NCBI GenBank assembly: GCA_003513845.1
Contig: DOTB01000030.1
Span: 1-51,103, forward strand
Direction: 5' to 3'
Length of the DNA stretch: 51,103 nt
Source: Candidatus Atribacteria bacterium
Lineage (GTDB): Bacteria > Atribacterota > Phoenicimicrobiia > Phoenicimicrobiales > Phoenicimicrobiaceae
The first letter of the stretch is position 1. Each line of letters starts with the position of its first letter. Shown one piece after another: positions 26,415-35,599 of this stretch. A program made the translations under genes and the position numbers. The notes under the pieces are model-generated. The model was not told the DNA's origin. It was given only the letters and a program-made list of their open reading frames with translations, and ran no database searches.

Positions 26415-28728
26415 AAGTTGGAATTCCCAGGGGTTTATTATTTAATGATTTTTCTCCGTTATTTATTCCTTTTTTTAAGTATTTGGGAATGAAAACTGTT
26501 GTTTCAGATGAAACTACTAGGAAGATAATAAATCGTGATCTGGAGATAGTGCCAGCAGAATATTGTTTTCCCACAAAGGTTGCCTATGGTCATGTTGAAA
26601 ATCTACTAAAAAAATTAGAAGAAGATGATTTTATTTTTATTCCCCATATTGCCAATACCGGAGAACCAACTGGTAACTATAAATATTCTGTTACCTGTCC
26701 CTGGACACAGTCTGCACCAGACATTATGAAGTCTGCTCCAAAGCTCATTGAAGAAGGCCTTAATGTAGAAAAGCTTATTTCTCCTTCGCTGTTTTTTGAT
26801 TGGGGATTAAAACATATTGAGGATCAGATGAAGAAAGCTGTAGCAAAGATGGGTTATAGCACGAAAAATGTGAGGGCTGCGCTTCAGGAGGGATTAATAA
26901 ATAAAAAAAAGTTCGATAAAAAGATTGAGGAAAAAACAAAAGAAGTATTTGATTCTATTAAAAGATATAAAAATAACGAACCTGCCTTTTTGGTGATGGC
27001 AAGACCATACACAGCTTATGATGCAAATGTTAACAATGATATTGTCAATAAAATTTTAGATGCCGGTTATCTGGCAATACCTCTTGAGCTTGCTCCCATA
27101 GGAACAATAGATATTTCCACAGAAATACCAAAAATGTACTGGATACAGGGCCAAAAAAAGTTGGCTGCAATAGAATTATTAAATAAAAACAAAAACTTGT
27201 TTGGAATTGATGTAACCTATTTTGCTTGCGGTCCTGATACCCAGATAAACCAGCAAATGAGATGCAGAACACAAAAGCCATTTTTAACCGTGGAAATGGA
27301 TGAACATACTGGAGATGCTGGAATTGATACTAGATTACAGGCATTTTTCAATACAGTTAAATCTTATTTGAGGATAGGAGCAAAGCACTCCAACAAGGTT
27401 TTCAGTGTCAAACTAAAAGATCTTGATAAAATTAAAGATAAAAAAATTCTTACTTTTCCTCCAATGTCAAACCATAATTATGCAGTATCTGCTGTTTTTA
27501 ATGCTTATAGAATTCAATCAAGAGTTTTAGAGGTAAGTCCTGATGAAACTATGGAAAAAGCGAGAAGCTATACATATGGTTTAGTTTGCACTCCCTTTCT
27601 ATATACCACCGAGGCTATGCTTAATTTTATAGAAAAACCAGAGTTTGACCAGGAGAAATTTGTTTTTTTCAAGCAACAACTGATTGTGGCCCATGTAGAC
27701 TAGGGCAGTATGCAAGCCTTGAATCTCTTTTATTCCAGAAAAAGGGAATAGATGTTGATATAATAATCGGGGGTGAACTAGGGAGTGAATTCAATCTTGG
27801 CATACCCTTACTAATCAAGGCCTGGTCTGGTATTACCGCAGTTGACCAGCTTGAAAAAATGAGAATGCACACCAGACCCTATGAGGTTAATAAAGGAACC
27901 TCAGATGAGATTTATGAGAAATATTTGAAAAGACTTCTTGATTATTTAGCAGATCCAAAAACTAATCTTGGAAAAATGCAAACCTATTTAACTATTGGGA
28001 AGGTATTTTTATATAATTTATTTAACGGAGAATTATCTCCTGTTGAGGGAATCTTAAGAAAAGCTCAAGAGGAATTTTCTCAGGTCAAAAGAACTAATGA
28101 AGAAAAACCAAAGATAGGCCTAGTTGGCGAGTGGTATGTAAGACTTCATGAGCCAGCTAATCAAAGAATTATAAGAAAGCTTGAGAAAAAGGGAGTAGAG
28201 GTTTGGTTAGCCCCACTAACAGAATAACTTATTTATTCTTATTATCTTAATTCTGTTTTTGCCAGAGAAAAATTTAGATTAAACAGAAAAAAAGAGGATT
28301 TAAGGGAATGGTTTTTAAAATCAATCTTATACAGAGTTATGATTGGTTATGAGCACAAGTTGTTTAAGGCAACTTTACCGTATATGCGAGGTTTTGATGA
28401 TATACCTGCCCAAAAAATAGTCTTAAATGGAGAGAAATATATTAGGCATTATATTGGCGGAGAGGCCATAGTAAGTATGGGGAAGGCAGTTGATTATGTA
28501 AAAAGGGGTTTGGATGGCATTATCAGTGTTATTCCATTTAACTGCATGCCCGGATTGACTGTAGCTGGTTTTATTCCTAAATTCAGAAAAGATAATAACA
28601 ACATACCCTTTGTGTCAATAGAATATGATGGTTTTCAGGACAGTACAAGAGAAATGAGAATCGATACCTTCATTGCACAAGTAAAAGAGAGGTGGAAGAT
28701 AGGGCTCAGGTCTTCACATTTGACATAA
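26411..28728 (+). pseudogene. Broken DUF2229/acyl-CoA dehydratase-like activase partner
   Basis: Three readable pieces form one former protein of about 770 residues. The first (26411-27703) begins KVGIPRGLLF and is a CoA-activase-associated DUF2229 protein. At the T7 run 27663-27669 the frame shifts, and the continuation FQATTDCGPCRLGQY is clear in frame from about 27667. An in-frame TAA at 28225-28227 interrupts it again before the last piece, which ends at TAA 28726. The end (RSSHLT) is encoded by one arm of an inverted repeat (28709-28773), so the native C-terminus is probably also lost. No dehydratase subunit genes are nearby. Confidence 0.82.
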
Positions 28729-28773
28729 CTTACCCTAAAAATAGCCTGAAATATTATGTCAAATGTTGAGATC
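28709..28773. repeat. Inverted repeat scar at the end of the activase pseudogene
   Basis: ACATTTGACATAA (28716-28728) pairs perfectly with TTATGTCAAATGT (28754-28766), and imperfect similarity extends to about 20 bases on each arm, with a 25-base centre. The left arm encodes the last residues of the pseudogene. This looks like paired ends of a lost insertion element or an inserted hairpin; it is not followed by a T-run. Confidence 0.6.
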
Positions 28774-28971
28774 TAAACCTATACACACATATTTGTATTT
28801 ACATTGAGGTTATTATAAAATGATATTAGATTTAAATTAATATTACTTATAAATTTAAGGAGCACTTTTTCTAAAAAGAAGTTTCAGGATTTTAACAAAA
28901 ATACTAAATAATCTTATTAAGAAAAAATAATTGATATATCCAACACGCGATAAGGAGATTGATAAATAAAA

Positions 28972-29254
28972 ATGGAAGTCAAGCTGGAAAACTTAAGTAA
29001 ACACTTCGGAAAAGTAAAAGCGGTAAATAATTTTTCTTTTCATATAAATGATGGTGAATTTGTAGCTTTACTTGGCCCTTCGGGATGTGGAAAAACCACC
29101 ACCCTGCTTATGATAGCTGGAATTTATAAGCCCACTACGGGAAATATCTATTTCGGGAACAATGTTGTAAATGAAGTTCCCCCCAAAGATAGAAATATCG
29201 GTATGGTCTTTCAAAGTTATGCCCTTTATCCTCATATGACTGTATTAGATAATA
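28972..29254 (+). pseudogene. 5' fragment of a MalK-like ABC ATPase
   Basis: About 94 codons of a MalK/MsiK-type sugar ABC ATPase remain, with Walker A GPSGCGKTT and the Q-loop GMVFQSYALYPHMTVLDN. Homologues continue with IAFPL and about 270 more residues. Here the sequence changes abruptly near 29250-29257 into the middle of a sugar-binding-protein gene in a different frame. Signature, Walker B and TOBE regions are absent, so it cannot work as an ATPase. A deletion between two genes of one transporter operon is the simplest cause. Confidence 0.85.
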
Positions 29255-30019
29255 ATGGTAGATGCTGGAGTAGTGGAAAAAGGAAAAGGTATCTGGCATC
29301 GACCTACCCCGGGTACTGACTGGTTCCAGCTTATTTTCTCTTATGGTGGAGAGATCTCGGATTCGGAGACTGGTAAACTGGTAGTAGACAAAAGTGCTAC
29401 TATGAAAGTTTTACAATATATTAAGAAATTAGTTGATTTAGGGGTAACCCCGGGGGCTATGTCCCAGATAGCCTGGAGAGATATTCATACTGCCTGGACA
29501 AAAGGAGAAGTTGGAATATTTCTTACCGGTGGTTCCTGGAATTGGGCTGAGTGGCAAAGAGACCCTTATAATGTTTCCGAGGAAGATGAATGGAAAAACA
29601 TCGGTTGGTTCCCGATACCGGCTGCAGTTAAAGGAGGAAAACCAGTATCAGTATCTCATCCTATAGTACACCTAATTACCCAAGTTTCGCCACATAAAGA
29701 TTTAGCTTTCTTAATAGTTACTTTAGCCTCTGACATTGACTTGAATACTAAACATGCTTTAGGAAGCGGGCATCTAGCAATCAGAGAATCCCAGTTAGCC
29801 TTTAAACCATATGCAGAAGCAAAATATGTAAAAGAAATTACTAAAGTATTAGAATACACTAATTTTTCTCCGAATCATGCTAAAGCACCATTTTATTGGG
29901 AAACTTTATTCGAAGCAATTGCCGGCGTAGAAACTGGAGAAGTTAGCCCTGAAGATGCCCTAAATTTCTGGGTTGATAGGATGAAATCAGAATTAGGTGA
30001 GCAAGTAATTGTGAAGTAG
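29255..30019 (+). pseudogene. 3' fragment of a sugar ABC transporter binding protein
   Basis: About 255 codons encode the C-terminal part of a MalE-like type 2 binding protein (GGSWNWAEWQRDP, HLITQVSPHKDLAFL, FWVDRMKSELG). The N-lobe and signal peptide are missing because the sequence starts at the junction with the malK fragment. An ATG at 29255 happens to open the frame but no export signal follows, so a functional binding protein is unlikely. The intact permeases downstream are its former partners. Confidence 0.85.
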
Positions 30020-30036
30020 TAAGATTAATAAATAAC

Positions 30037-30090
30037 TATAGAGAGGCCTTATTTAAATTCATTCGATGGCCTCTCTATATATCTTTTTAT
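30037..30090 (+). terminator. Hairpin between binding-protein fragment and permease
   Basis: A perfect 12-bp stem (30037-30048 with 30068-30079) and 19-base loop are followed by TATCTTTTTAT. This fits partial termination after a binding-protein gene, as at 21041 and 38024. Confidence 0.75.
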
Positions 30091-30112
30091 AATTAAAACA
30101 AGGAGAAAACTA

Positions 30113-31009
30113 TTGGGAAGAAGTGCATATTTAAAGATTTTTTTATTCCTATTACCAGCTATATTATTTACTGTAATCTTCTTTATTACTCCCGCTGTTA
30201 TGACTACTATTATGGGTTTTACTAATATGGACTATCGTTTTCAGTGGAACTTTGTTGGTCTTTATAATTACTTTAAGATGCTTATTGATCCCCTGGCACC
30301 AAAAATAATATTAACTAACTTTGTTTATACTTTTGGAACATTATTAATTTTTAATGTTACTTTTGGTTTGATTTTAGCTATATTGACTACCAGTATAAGA
30401 GAAAAAAATGGTATATTTTTCAGGACTATCTGGCTTTTACCTCGATTTACTCCCCCTGTAGTTTATGGTGTTATCTGGCTTTGGATTTTATCTCCTATGA
30501 AAGAGGGTTTACTAAATTCGTTCTTAAGATATGATTATATGCCCTGGATTTCGAAGTTCCCTTGGCAAGTAATTATTATAACTAATGGTATTATTGGAGC
30601 TTCAATGGGGATGGTAATTTTTGCCTCGGCCATAAAGTCGATTTCTAAAGATTACTTATGGGCTGCTAGAGTTGATGGGGCAACCTGGTTACAAGAGATA
30701 GGCTATATAGTTTTACCTATGATCCGTTGGCCTTTAGCTTTTATAACTGCTTATCAAACTCTATCTCTATTAACTTCCTATGAATATATATTATTAATTA
30801 CAGAAGGTGGTCCGTATTTCAAATCAACCGTTTGGTCTTTATATTCTTATAAAGTAGCTTTTAGTTCTTATGCTGGAACTTACGAATTTGGTTATGGAGC
30901 AGCTCTGGCAACAATATTAGTTATTGTGGGCATTATTGCTTCTATATTTTATTGGCGAATATTTAAATTTAAAGAAATGATGGAAGAACCTAAAATTGAA
31001 ATTGTTTGA
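30113..31009 (+). CDS. Sugar ABC transporter permease (MalF/UgpA type)
   Basis: A 298-residue permease with six predicted transmembrane segments and the EAA-like loop YLWAARVDGATWLQEIGYIVLP. The start is TTG 30113, preceded by AGGAG at 30101-30105 with seven-base spacing; no in-frame ATG lies nearby. The sequence appears intact. Its binding protein and ATPase genes upstream are destroyed, so it can only work with components encoded elsewhere or is a gene in the process of decay. Confidence 0.88.
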   Translation: MGRSAYLKIFLFLLPAILFTVIFFITPAVMTTIMGFTNMDYRFQWNFVGLYNYFKMLIDPLAPKIILTNFVYTFGTLLIFNVTFGLILAILTTSIREKNGIFFRTIWLLPRFTPPVVYGVIWLWILSPMKEGLLNSFLRYDYMPWISKFPWQVIIITNGIIGASMGMVIFASAIKSISKDYLWAARVDGATWLQEIGYIVLPMIRWPLAFITAYQTLSLLTSYEYILLITEGGPYFKSTVWSLYSYKVAFSSYAGTYEFGYGAALATILVIVGIIASIFYWRIFKFKEMMEEPKIEIV

Positions 31010-31025
31010 TGGTGGAGAATAAATT

Positions 31026-31913
31026 ATGTTTAAAAAATCCAATAATAAAATTATAAAAAATAGAAGTGGGGGGAAAATTAATTTGCGAGAGGTTGGGATT
31101 ATTATCTTTTTAACTATAATTTCGATTGGGATTGTGATGGGCTACCTCTGGCTTTTTGCAGGTTCATTTAGTGGAGAATTAGTATATGGAATTGTTCCTA
31201 AAAATTTTTCTCTAAAAAATTGGCGTTTCCTCTGGGAAAATCCTTTTCCTGAAAATCCTGACTGGCCAAACATCTGGCCGATTTTATTTAACACCCTTTA
31301 TCTTGGTTCAGGAGTAACCCTAATAGTAGTAACAGTCTCTACCTTGGGTGGTTATGTAATCTCTCGAATGAAATTTCCTGGTAGGTCATTTTTGTTGGCT
31401 TCTACCCTTGTTCTCCATGCTTTTCCAGCGATTACCCTTTTAATTGCCTTATATTATATTTTAAAAACTCTCAATTTACTGGATACGATAACTGGAGTTG
31501 TTTTAGCTAAAGCCGGTTTCTTTACCCCTTTTGGAATCTGGGTAATGAAGGGATTTTTTGATGGAATATCCTGGGATATGGAGATGTCTGCTTTAATTGA
31601 TGGGGCTACTCGTTTTCAAGCTTGGCATAAAGTGATGTTACCAATAGTTAAACCAGGAATTGCTGCAATTTCCATCTTCTCTTTTTTGATGGGCTGGTCA
31701 GAATATATCTTTGTGATTACTTTCAATAGAAGTTACTCCAGTTGGACCTTGACTTCATATATAAGTGCTATTGTCTCAGATTACAGGTTTAGTGATTATG
31801 GTCTTTTAGCAGCAGTATCTTTATTTTATATGATTCCGGTAATACTATTTTTCATATTTACTCAGAAATATTTAATGGAAATTACTTTAGGAGGTATAAA
31901 GGGAGGAAGATAA
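31026..31913 (+). CDS. Sugar ABC transporter permease (MalG/UgpE type)
   Basis: A 295-residue permease with six transmembrane segments. The loop EMSALIDGATRFQAWHKVMLPIVKPG carries the EAA motif that docks to the ATPase, and the C-terminus TLGGIKGG is typical of the MalG group. A GGAG lies before ATG 31026. It follows the MalF-type gene by 16 bases and forms its heterodimer partner. The frame is intact although the operon is broken upstream. Confidence 0.9.
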   Translation: MFKKSNNKIIKNRSGGKINLREVGIIIFLTIISIGIVMGYLWLFAGSFSGELVYGIVPKNFSLKNWRFLWENPFPENPDWPNIWPILFNTLYLGSGVTLIVVTVSTLGGYVISRMKFPGRSFLLASTLVLHAFPAITLLIALYYILKTLNLLDTITGVVLAKAGFFTPFGIWVMKGFFDGISWDMEMSALIDGATRFQAWHKVMLPIVKPGIAAISIFSFLMGWSEYIFVITFNRSYSSWTLTSYISAIVSDYRFSDYGLLAAVSLFYMIPVILFFIFTQKYLMEITLGGIKGGR

Positions 31914-31954
31914 GAGGTTTTAAAAAATTTGAAAAGATATTTTATGTGGAAACC

Positions 31955-31982
31955 TTGTATATGAAGTTAATTGTGTTATAAT
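31955..31982 (+). promoter_or_regulatory. Probable sigma-70 promoter before the TIM-barrel gene
   Basis: TTGTAT (31955-31960) and TATAAT (31977-31982) are separated by 16 bases, about 40 bases before the next start codon. This may drive the TIM-barrel and GH130 genes. Confidence 0.5.
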
Positions 31983-32025
31983 ATCATTTGAACAAAAAAC
32001 ATTTTTATTATGTAAAGTTGTGGAT

Positions 32026-33123
32026 ATGCATATAAAAGGAATTGGAATAAATATAGATTCTCCCGCTATAGATGGGGACTTAGATTTATTAGAAAAGGCT
32101 TTAGGTAATATTCAGGACAACGGTTTTGATTATGCTGAAATACCTGTTCATGGGGTTGATGCAATTTTTAAAGGGAGACTAAATTGGCTGCAGACCAGGG
32201 TAATTATAGATATCTTAAAAAAATTTAAATTAAAGTATACTGTTCATGGCCCAGATTTACTAAATCTAATGGATCCCAGTAATTTTAAATTACAAAGGGA
32301 AATCTTTAAATCAGGGATTGAGTTTACTAATGCTATAGGGGCAGAAATTTTTATATATCATAGTGGTAAAATTCCTTTACAGGGAGAGATTAACGGGGAA
32401 GGGTTAAGGCAAAATGGATTACCAAAAGTCCCTTCTCCAAAAAAGATTGAAAGATCAAAGAAGATAGAAGTAAAAACTTTGCAAGAACTAGCTGATTTTG
32501 CTAAAAATCTTGGGGTGACCATTACTATTGAAAATACTTCTCCCGAGGTAGAAGAAGAGACTCTCTGGGAGTTATCAAAACGATTTAGTAATGGTAGAGT
32601 ATTTCCTGCTCATACCCTTTCTCCTCAGACACCCAAGCCCATATTTTTACAAGAAGTCAGGAAGTATAAATATGGGACGAAGATTGAAGAATTAGTTGAC
32701 CAGGTTAAAAAGATTGACCGCGATAACATAGGGATTACCCTTGATTTTGGTCATGCTTATCTTGCCTCCAAATATTATCACTTCAGATTTTTAGATTCCA
32801 TAAAATTAGCCCTGCCTTATGTAAAACATGTTCATATCCATGATTGTTTTGGTAAGTTTAAAGCCTCACCTGAAGATCGAGATATTGATCTCATTCAGTT
32901 TGGGATAGGTGATATGCATATGCCTATTGGCTGGGGAGAGATTCCTTATAAAAAGATATTCCGGCTATTAAAGGATTATAATGGGGTATTATCCTTGGAA
33001 TTAAAACCCCGTTACAAGAGGTTTTATAGATATAGTTTAGAAAGAGTTAAAGAACTTATAGAAAGCATCGACAATAAGCACAAAATAAAAAAAATCTCTC
33101 CTTTTTCCAAGAACGATAATTAA
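32026..33123 (+). CDS. Enlarged sugar isomerase/epimerase TIM barrel
   Basis: A 365-residue AP-endonuclease-2-like barrel from ATG 32026; GTG 32020 is an alternative and neither has a strong ribosome site. Conserved metal-site stretches are TITIENTSPE (Glu), GITLDFGHAYLAS (Asp, His), HVHIHDCFGK (His) and LSLELKPRY (Glu). It is about 90 residues longer than usual because of extra segments near 115-150 and 174-225, the latter Pro-rich. It precedes two GH130 genes, suggesting a role in catabolism of the released sugar. Substrate unknown. Confidence 0.75.
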   Translation: MHIKGIGINIDSPAIDGDLDLLEKALGNIQDNGFDYAEIPVHGVDAIFKGRLNWLQTRVIIDILKKFKLKYTVHGPDLLNLMDPSNFKLQREIFKSGIEFTNAIGAEIFIYHSGKIPLQGEINGEGLRQNGLPKVPSPKKIERSKKIEVKTLQELADFAKNLGVTITIENTSPEVEEETLWELSKRFSNGRVFPAHTLSPQTPKPIFLQEVRKYKYGTKIEELVDQVKKIDRDNIGITLDFGHAYLASKYYHFRFLDSIKLALPYVKHVHIHDCFGKFKASPEDRDIDLIQFGIGDMHMPIGWGEIPYKKIFRLLKDYNGVLSLELKPRYKRFYRYSLERVKELIESIDNKHKIKKISPFSKNDN

Positions 33124-33278
33124 TGACAGATAAATTATTTTTTTCAGGCAAAAAAGCTTTAAGAAATTCATTGCACCAGTTTTCTTGATTATGGCTTCTC
33201 CTCCATTTTTAGTTTTGTGCAAAACAATTTATGAGAATTAGTTTTAAAAAATTTTTAAAAGGAGAAAAATTATACTGA

Positions 33279-34163
33279 ATGATAAAATTAAAAAGACTTT
33301 CTGACCAACCCATCCTATTACCCAAAAAAGAACACTCCTGGGAGAGGGCTGCAGTATTTAACTGTGCAGCCATATATGATAATGGTTTGGTACATATGAT
33401 TTACCGGGCTACTGATATTGCCCCCAACGGCAAAGAAGGCCTCTATATTAATCGACTTGGCTATGCCGTAAGTAAAGACGGCATTCACTTCAACCGCTTA
33501 GAAGAACCAATCTTATCTAATGATACAGAACAGGAGACTCAGGGACCAGAAGACCCCCGAATAGTTAAAATAGGTGATACCTTCTATATGATGTATACTG
33601 GCTATAGCGGAAAGGATTTTAAAATATGTTTAGCCACCTCTAAAAACCTTATTGCCTGGGAAAGACAGGGCATAGTTCTTGATGAATCCAACAAAGATGC
33701 CTCCCTATTCCCCGAAAAAATCAACGGTAAATATGTAATGTTACACCGAAGAGAACCAGATATTTGGATAGCCTATTCTTCCGACCTTAGAACTTGGTAT
33801 GACCATAAGATTATAATGAGACCTCTACCCGAATCTGCTTGGGAATACAATAAAATAGGGATAGCTGGACCCCCCATTAAAACAGAGCAGGGTTGGTTCT
33901 TAATCTACCACGGGACAAGTAAAGAGAAAGGTTATTGCCTGGGAGCAGCCTTACTTGATTTGAATGACCCTTCAAAGGTTTTAGCCAGACAGGCCGAACC
34001 GATCTTGGAACCTGAACTCGATTGGGAAATAAATGGCTATATCCCTAAAGTAGTATTTAGTTGTGGACAGGCAGAAATGGGTGACAGAATCCTGGTTTAT
34101 TATGGCGGGGCAGATACGGTAATTGGGGTTGCTGAGCTTAATAAAACATATATAAAGATGTAG
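33279..34163 (+). CDS. GH130 glycoside phosphorylase/hydrolase, cytoplasmic
   Basis: A 294-residue five-bladed beta-propeller of family GH130, which acts on beta-mannosides (phosphorolysis in most members, hydrolysis in some). The motif GPEDPRI contains the catalytic Asp92. Propeller repeats are visible as FYMMYTGY, ICLATSKNLIAWE and IAYSSDLRTWY. There is no signal peptide. GGAG at 33261-33264 is 14 bases from ATG 33279, so initiation may be weak. The following gene is a second GH130 with a membrane or signal segment. Confidence 0.8.
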   Translation: MIKLKRLSDQPILLPKKEHSWERAAVFNCAAIYDNGLVHMIYRATDIAPNGKEGLYINRLGYAVSKDGIHFNRLEEPILSNDTEQETQGPEDPRIVKIGDTFYMMYTGYSGKDFKICLATSKNLIAWERQGIVLDESNKDASLFPEKINGKYVMLHRREPDIWIAYSSDLRTWYDHKIIMRPLPESAWEYNKIGIAGPPIKTEQGWFLIYHGTSKEKGYCLGAALLDLNDPSKVLARQAEPILEPELDWEINGYIPKVVFSCGQAEMGDRILVYYGGADTVIGVAELNKTYIKM

Positions 34164-34199
34164 ATAGAAAGTGTAATAAAAATAATAAGGGGAAACCTA

Positions 34200-35252
34200 A
34201 TGAATTATTTAATTAATCATAACAAAATAATAACCATTGTTTTTTTGGTAATTTTGGTTTGTCAATTAGGATTTCATCACAGTGTAGTAATTGAAGTTTT
34301 ATCTGAATCGAATTCTACTGAAACTTGTGATGAATTCCCTAATTTAGAAAAAGATTTTCCTTGGATGATCGGCCCCTGGGTAAAATATCCTCACAATCCC
34401 ATATTAACTGCCGGAGATTATGAGTGGGAATCTAAAAATGTTTTAAATCCTACCGCTATAGTGAAAGATGATAAGGTGTATTTATTTTACCGAGCCCAAA
34501 ATGATAAACGAGTTTCTTGTATTGGTCTAGCTATTAGTGATGATGGCTATAACTTCGAAAAACAGAGTAAACCTGTATTGGTCCCCACTGAGGAATATGA
34601 ATTTGCGGGGGTGGAAGATCCGAGAATTGTAGAAATTGATGGAATATATTATATGACTTATACAGGATGGATTTACCATACAAATTACTTGTGTTTGGCA
34701 GTATCAAAAGATTTTATTCATTGGGAGAAAAAAGGGAAAATTTTACCTGATTGGCCTATGGCGAGTAAATCAGGAGCAATTGTGCCTAAAAAAATTAACG
34801 GCAAATATTATATGTATTTTGGAGATACGGATATATTTATTGCTACTTCAGAAAATTTAATTGATTGGGAACCTCAAATAAAGCCGGTGCTTAATAGGAG
34901 ATTTAGGGAAAAAGAAAATGGAGAAAGATATTTTGATTCTTTGTTAGTAGAGCCAGGGCCAACTCCTATTATTACTGAACAGGGAATTTTATTAATATAT
35001 AATGGTGCCAATTTCTCTAAAGAATATGCAACTGGAGAAGTACTTTTTTCCTTAGAAGATCCTAAAGTAGTTCTAAAGAGAACAGATATGCCAGTTCTTA
35101 AAGTAGATAATGTGTTGGAAGAAAAAGGGGAAGTGAACAATGTAGTTTTTTCAGAGGGTTTAGTACAATTTAACGATAAATGGTTTTTATATTTTGGTAT
35201 GGCTGATTCAAGGATTGGTGTTGCTGTGGCTGATTTAAAGTTTGTTCAATAG
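34200..35252 (+). CDS. GH130-like protein with N-terminal signal or anchor
   Basis: A 350-residue protein whose first 27 or so residues contain a hydrophobic helix (IITIVFLVILVCQLGF), likely a signal peptide or anchor, with Cys21 in an imperfect lipobox setting. The rest is a GH130 propeller with GVEDPRI (Asp140) and blades such as YYMTYTGW, LCLAVSKDFIHWE and YYMYFGDTDIFIATSENLIDWE. Outside the cytoplasm phosphorolysis is less likely, so a beta-mannosidase-like hydrolase is favoured by inference. It lies 36 bases after the cytoplasmic GH130 gene. Confidence 0.78.
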   Translation: MNYLINHNKIITIVFLVILVCQLGFHHSVVIEVLSESNSTETCDEFPNLEKDFPWMIGPWVKYPHNPILTAGDYEWESKNVLNPTAIVKDDKVYLFYRAQNDKRVSCIGLAISDDGYNFEKQSKPVLVPTEEYEFAGVEDPRIVEIDGIYYMTYTGWIYHTNYLCLAVSKDFIHWEKKGKILPDWPMASKSGAIVPKKINGKYYMYFGDTDIFIATSENLIDWEPQIKPVLNRRFREKENGERYFDSLLVEPGPTPIITEQGILLIYNGANFSKEYATGEVLFSLEDPKVVLKRTDMPVLKVDNVLEEKGEVNNVVFSEGLVQFNDKWFLYFGMADSRIGVAVADLKFVQ

Positions 35253-35450
35253 ATTTAATTTTCTACCCTATTTTAATAGAAAAGCTATAATATTAGCGGC
35301 AAGACTCTCTCACTTATCTATATTTTTTAAATGATAGTTTTAACTATATGACGATAATATATTTATATTAAGGTTTAATGAAGAAAAATAGAAAATTAGA
35401 TATAAAAATAATTTGCATTTTTTTATTTTATGATGTATAATTTTAAAAAT

Positions 35451-35468
35451 ACTTAAACGTTAAAGTAG
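35451..35468. promoter_or_regulatory. LacI-type operator, copy 1
   Basis: ACTTAAACGTTAAAGTAG contains CTTAAACGTTAAAG, palindromic at 12 of 14 positions around a central CG. An identical 18-base copy begins exactly 70 bases downstream. The presumed binder is the LacI protein encoded at 35600. Confidence 0.7.
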
Positions 35469-35520
35469 CCCTCAAATTTTAAATACTTTGCAATTGAAAA
35501 ATTATATTTTTTAAGTAATT

Positions 35521-35538
35521 ACTTAAACGTTAAAGTAG
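35521..35538. promoter_or_regulatory. LacI-type operator, copy 2
   Basis: Second identical 18-base copy, 62 bases before the LacI start codon. Two sites on one DNA region suggest cooperative or looped autoregulation. Confidence 0.7.
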
Positions 35539-35599
35539 ATTTTATCTTTATGTTATAGAAGTATATAAACAGTCTTGGTAAAAGGAGAGGAAACCGGAA

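Larger units (their letters stand above)
35253..35599. promoter_or_regulatory. Control region before the second LacI gene
   Basis: This 347-base AT-rich gap carries two identical operator-like repeats (35451-35468 and 35521-35538) and no gene. A ribosome site AAAGGAGAGG lies 9 or so bases before ATG 35600. No other clear feature was seen. Confidence 0.65.

Noticed and set aside
27663..27669. Programmed frameshift at the T7 run in the activase partner
   Set aside because: A further in-frame stop, a replaced C-terminus and a deleted upstream partner indicate decay, and no stimulatory structure is evident.
28972..30019. Genuine ATPase-binding-protein fusion
   Set aside because: The two parts are in different frames, the ATPase lacks its signature and Walker B, and the binding domain lacks its N-lobe and export signal.
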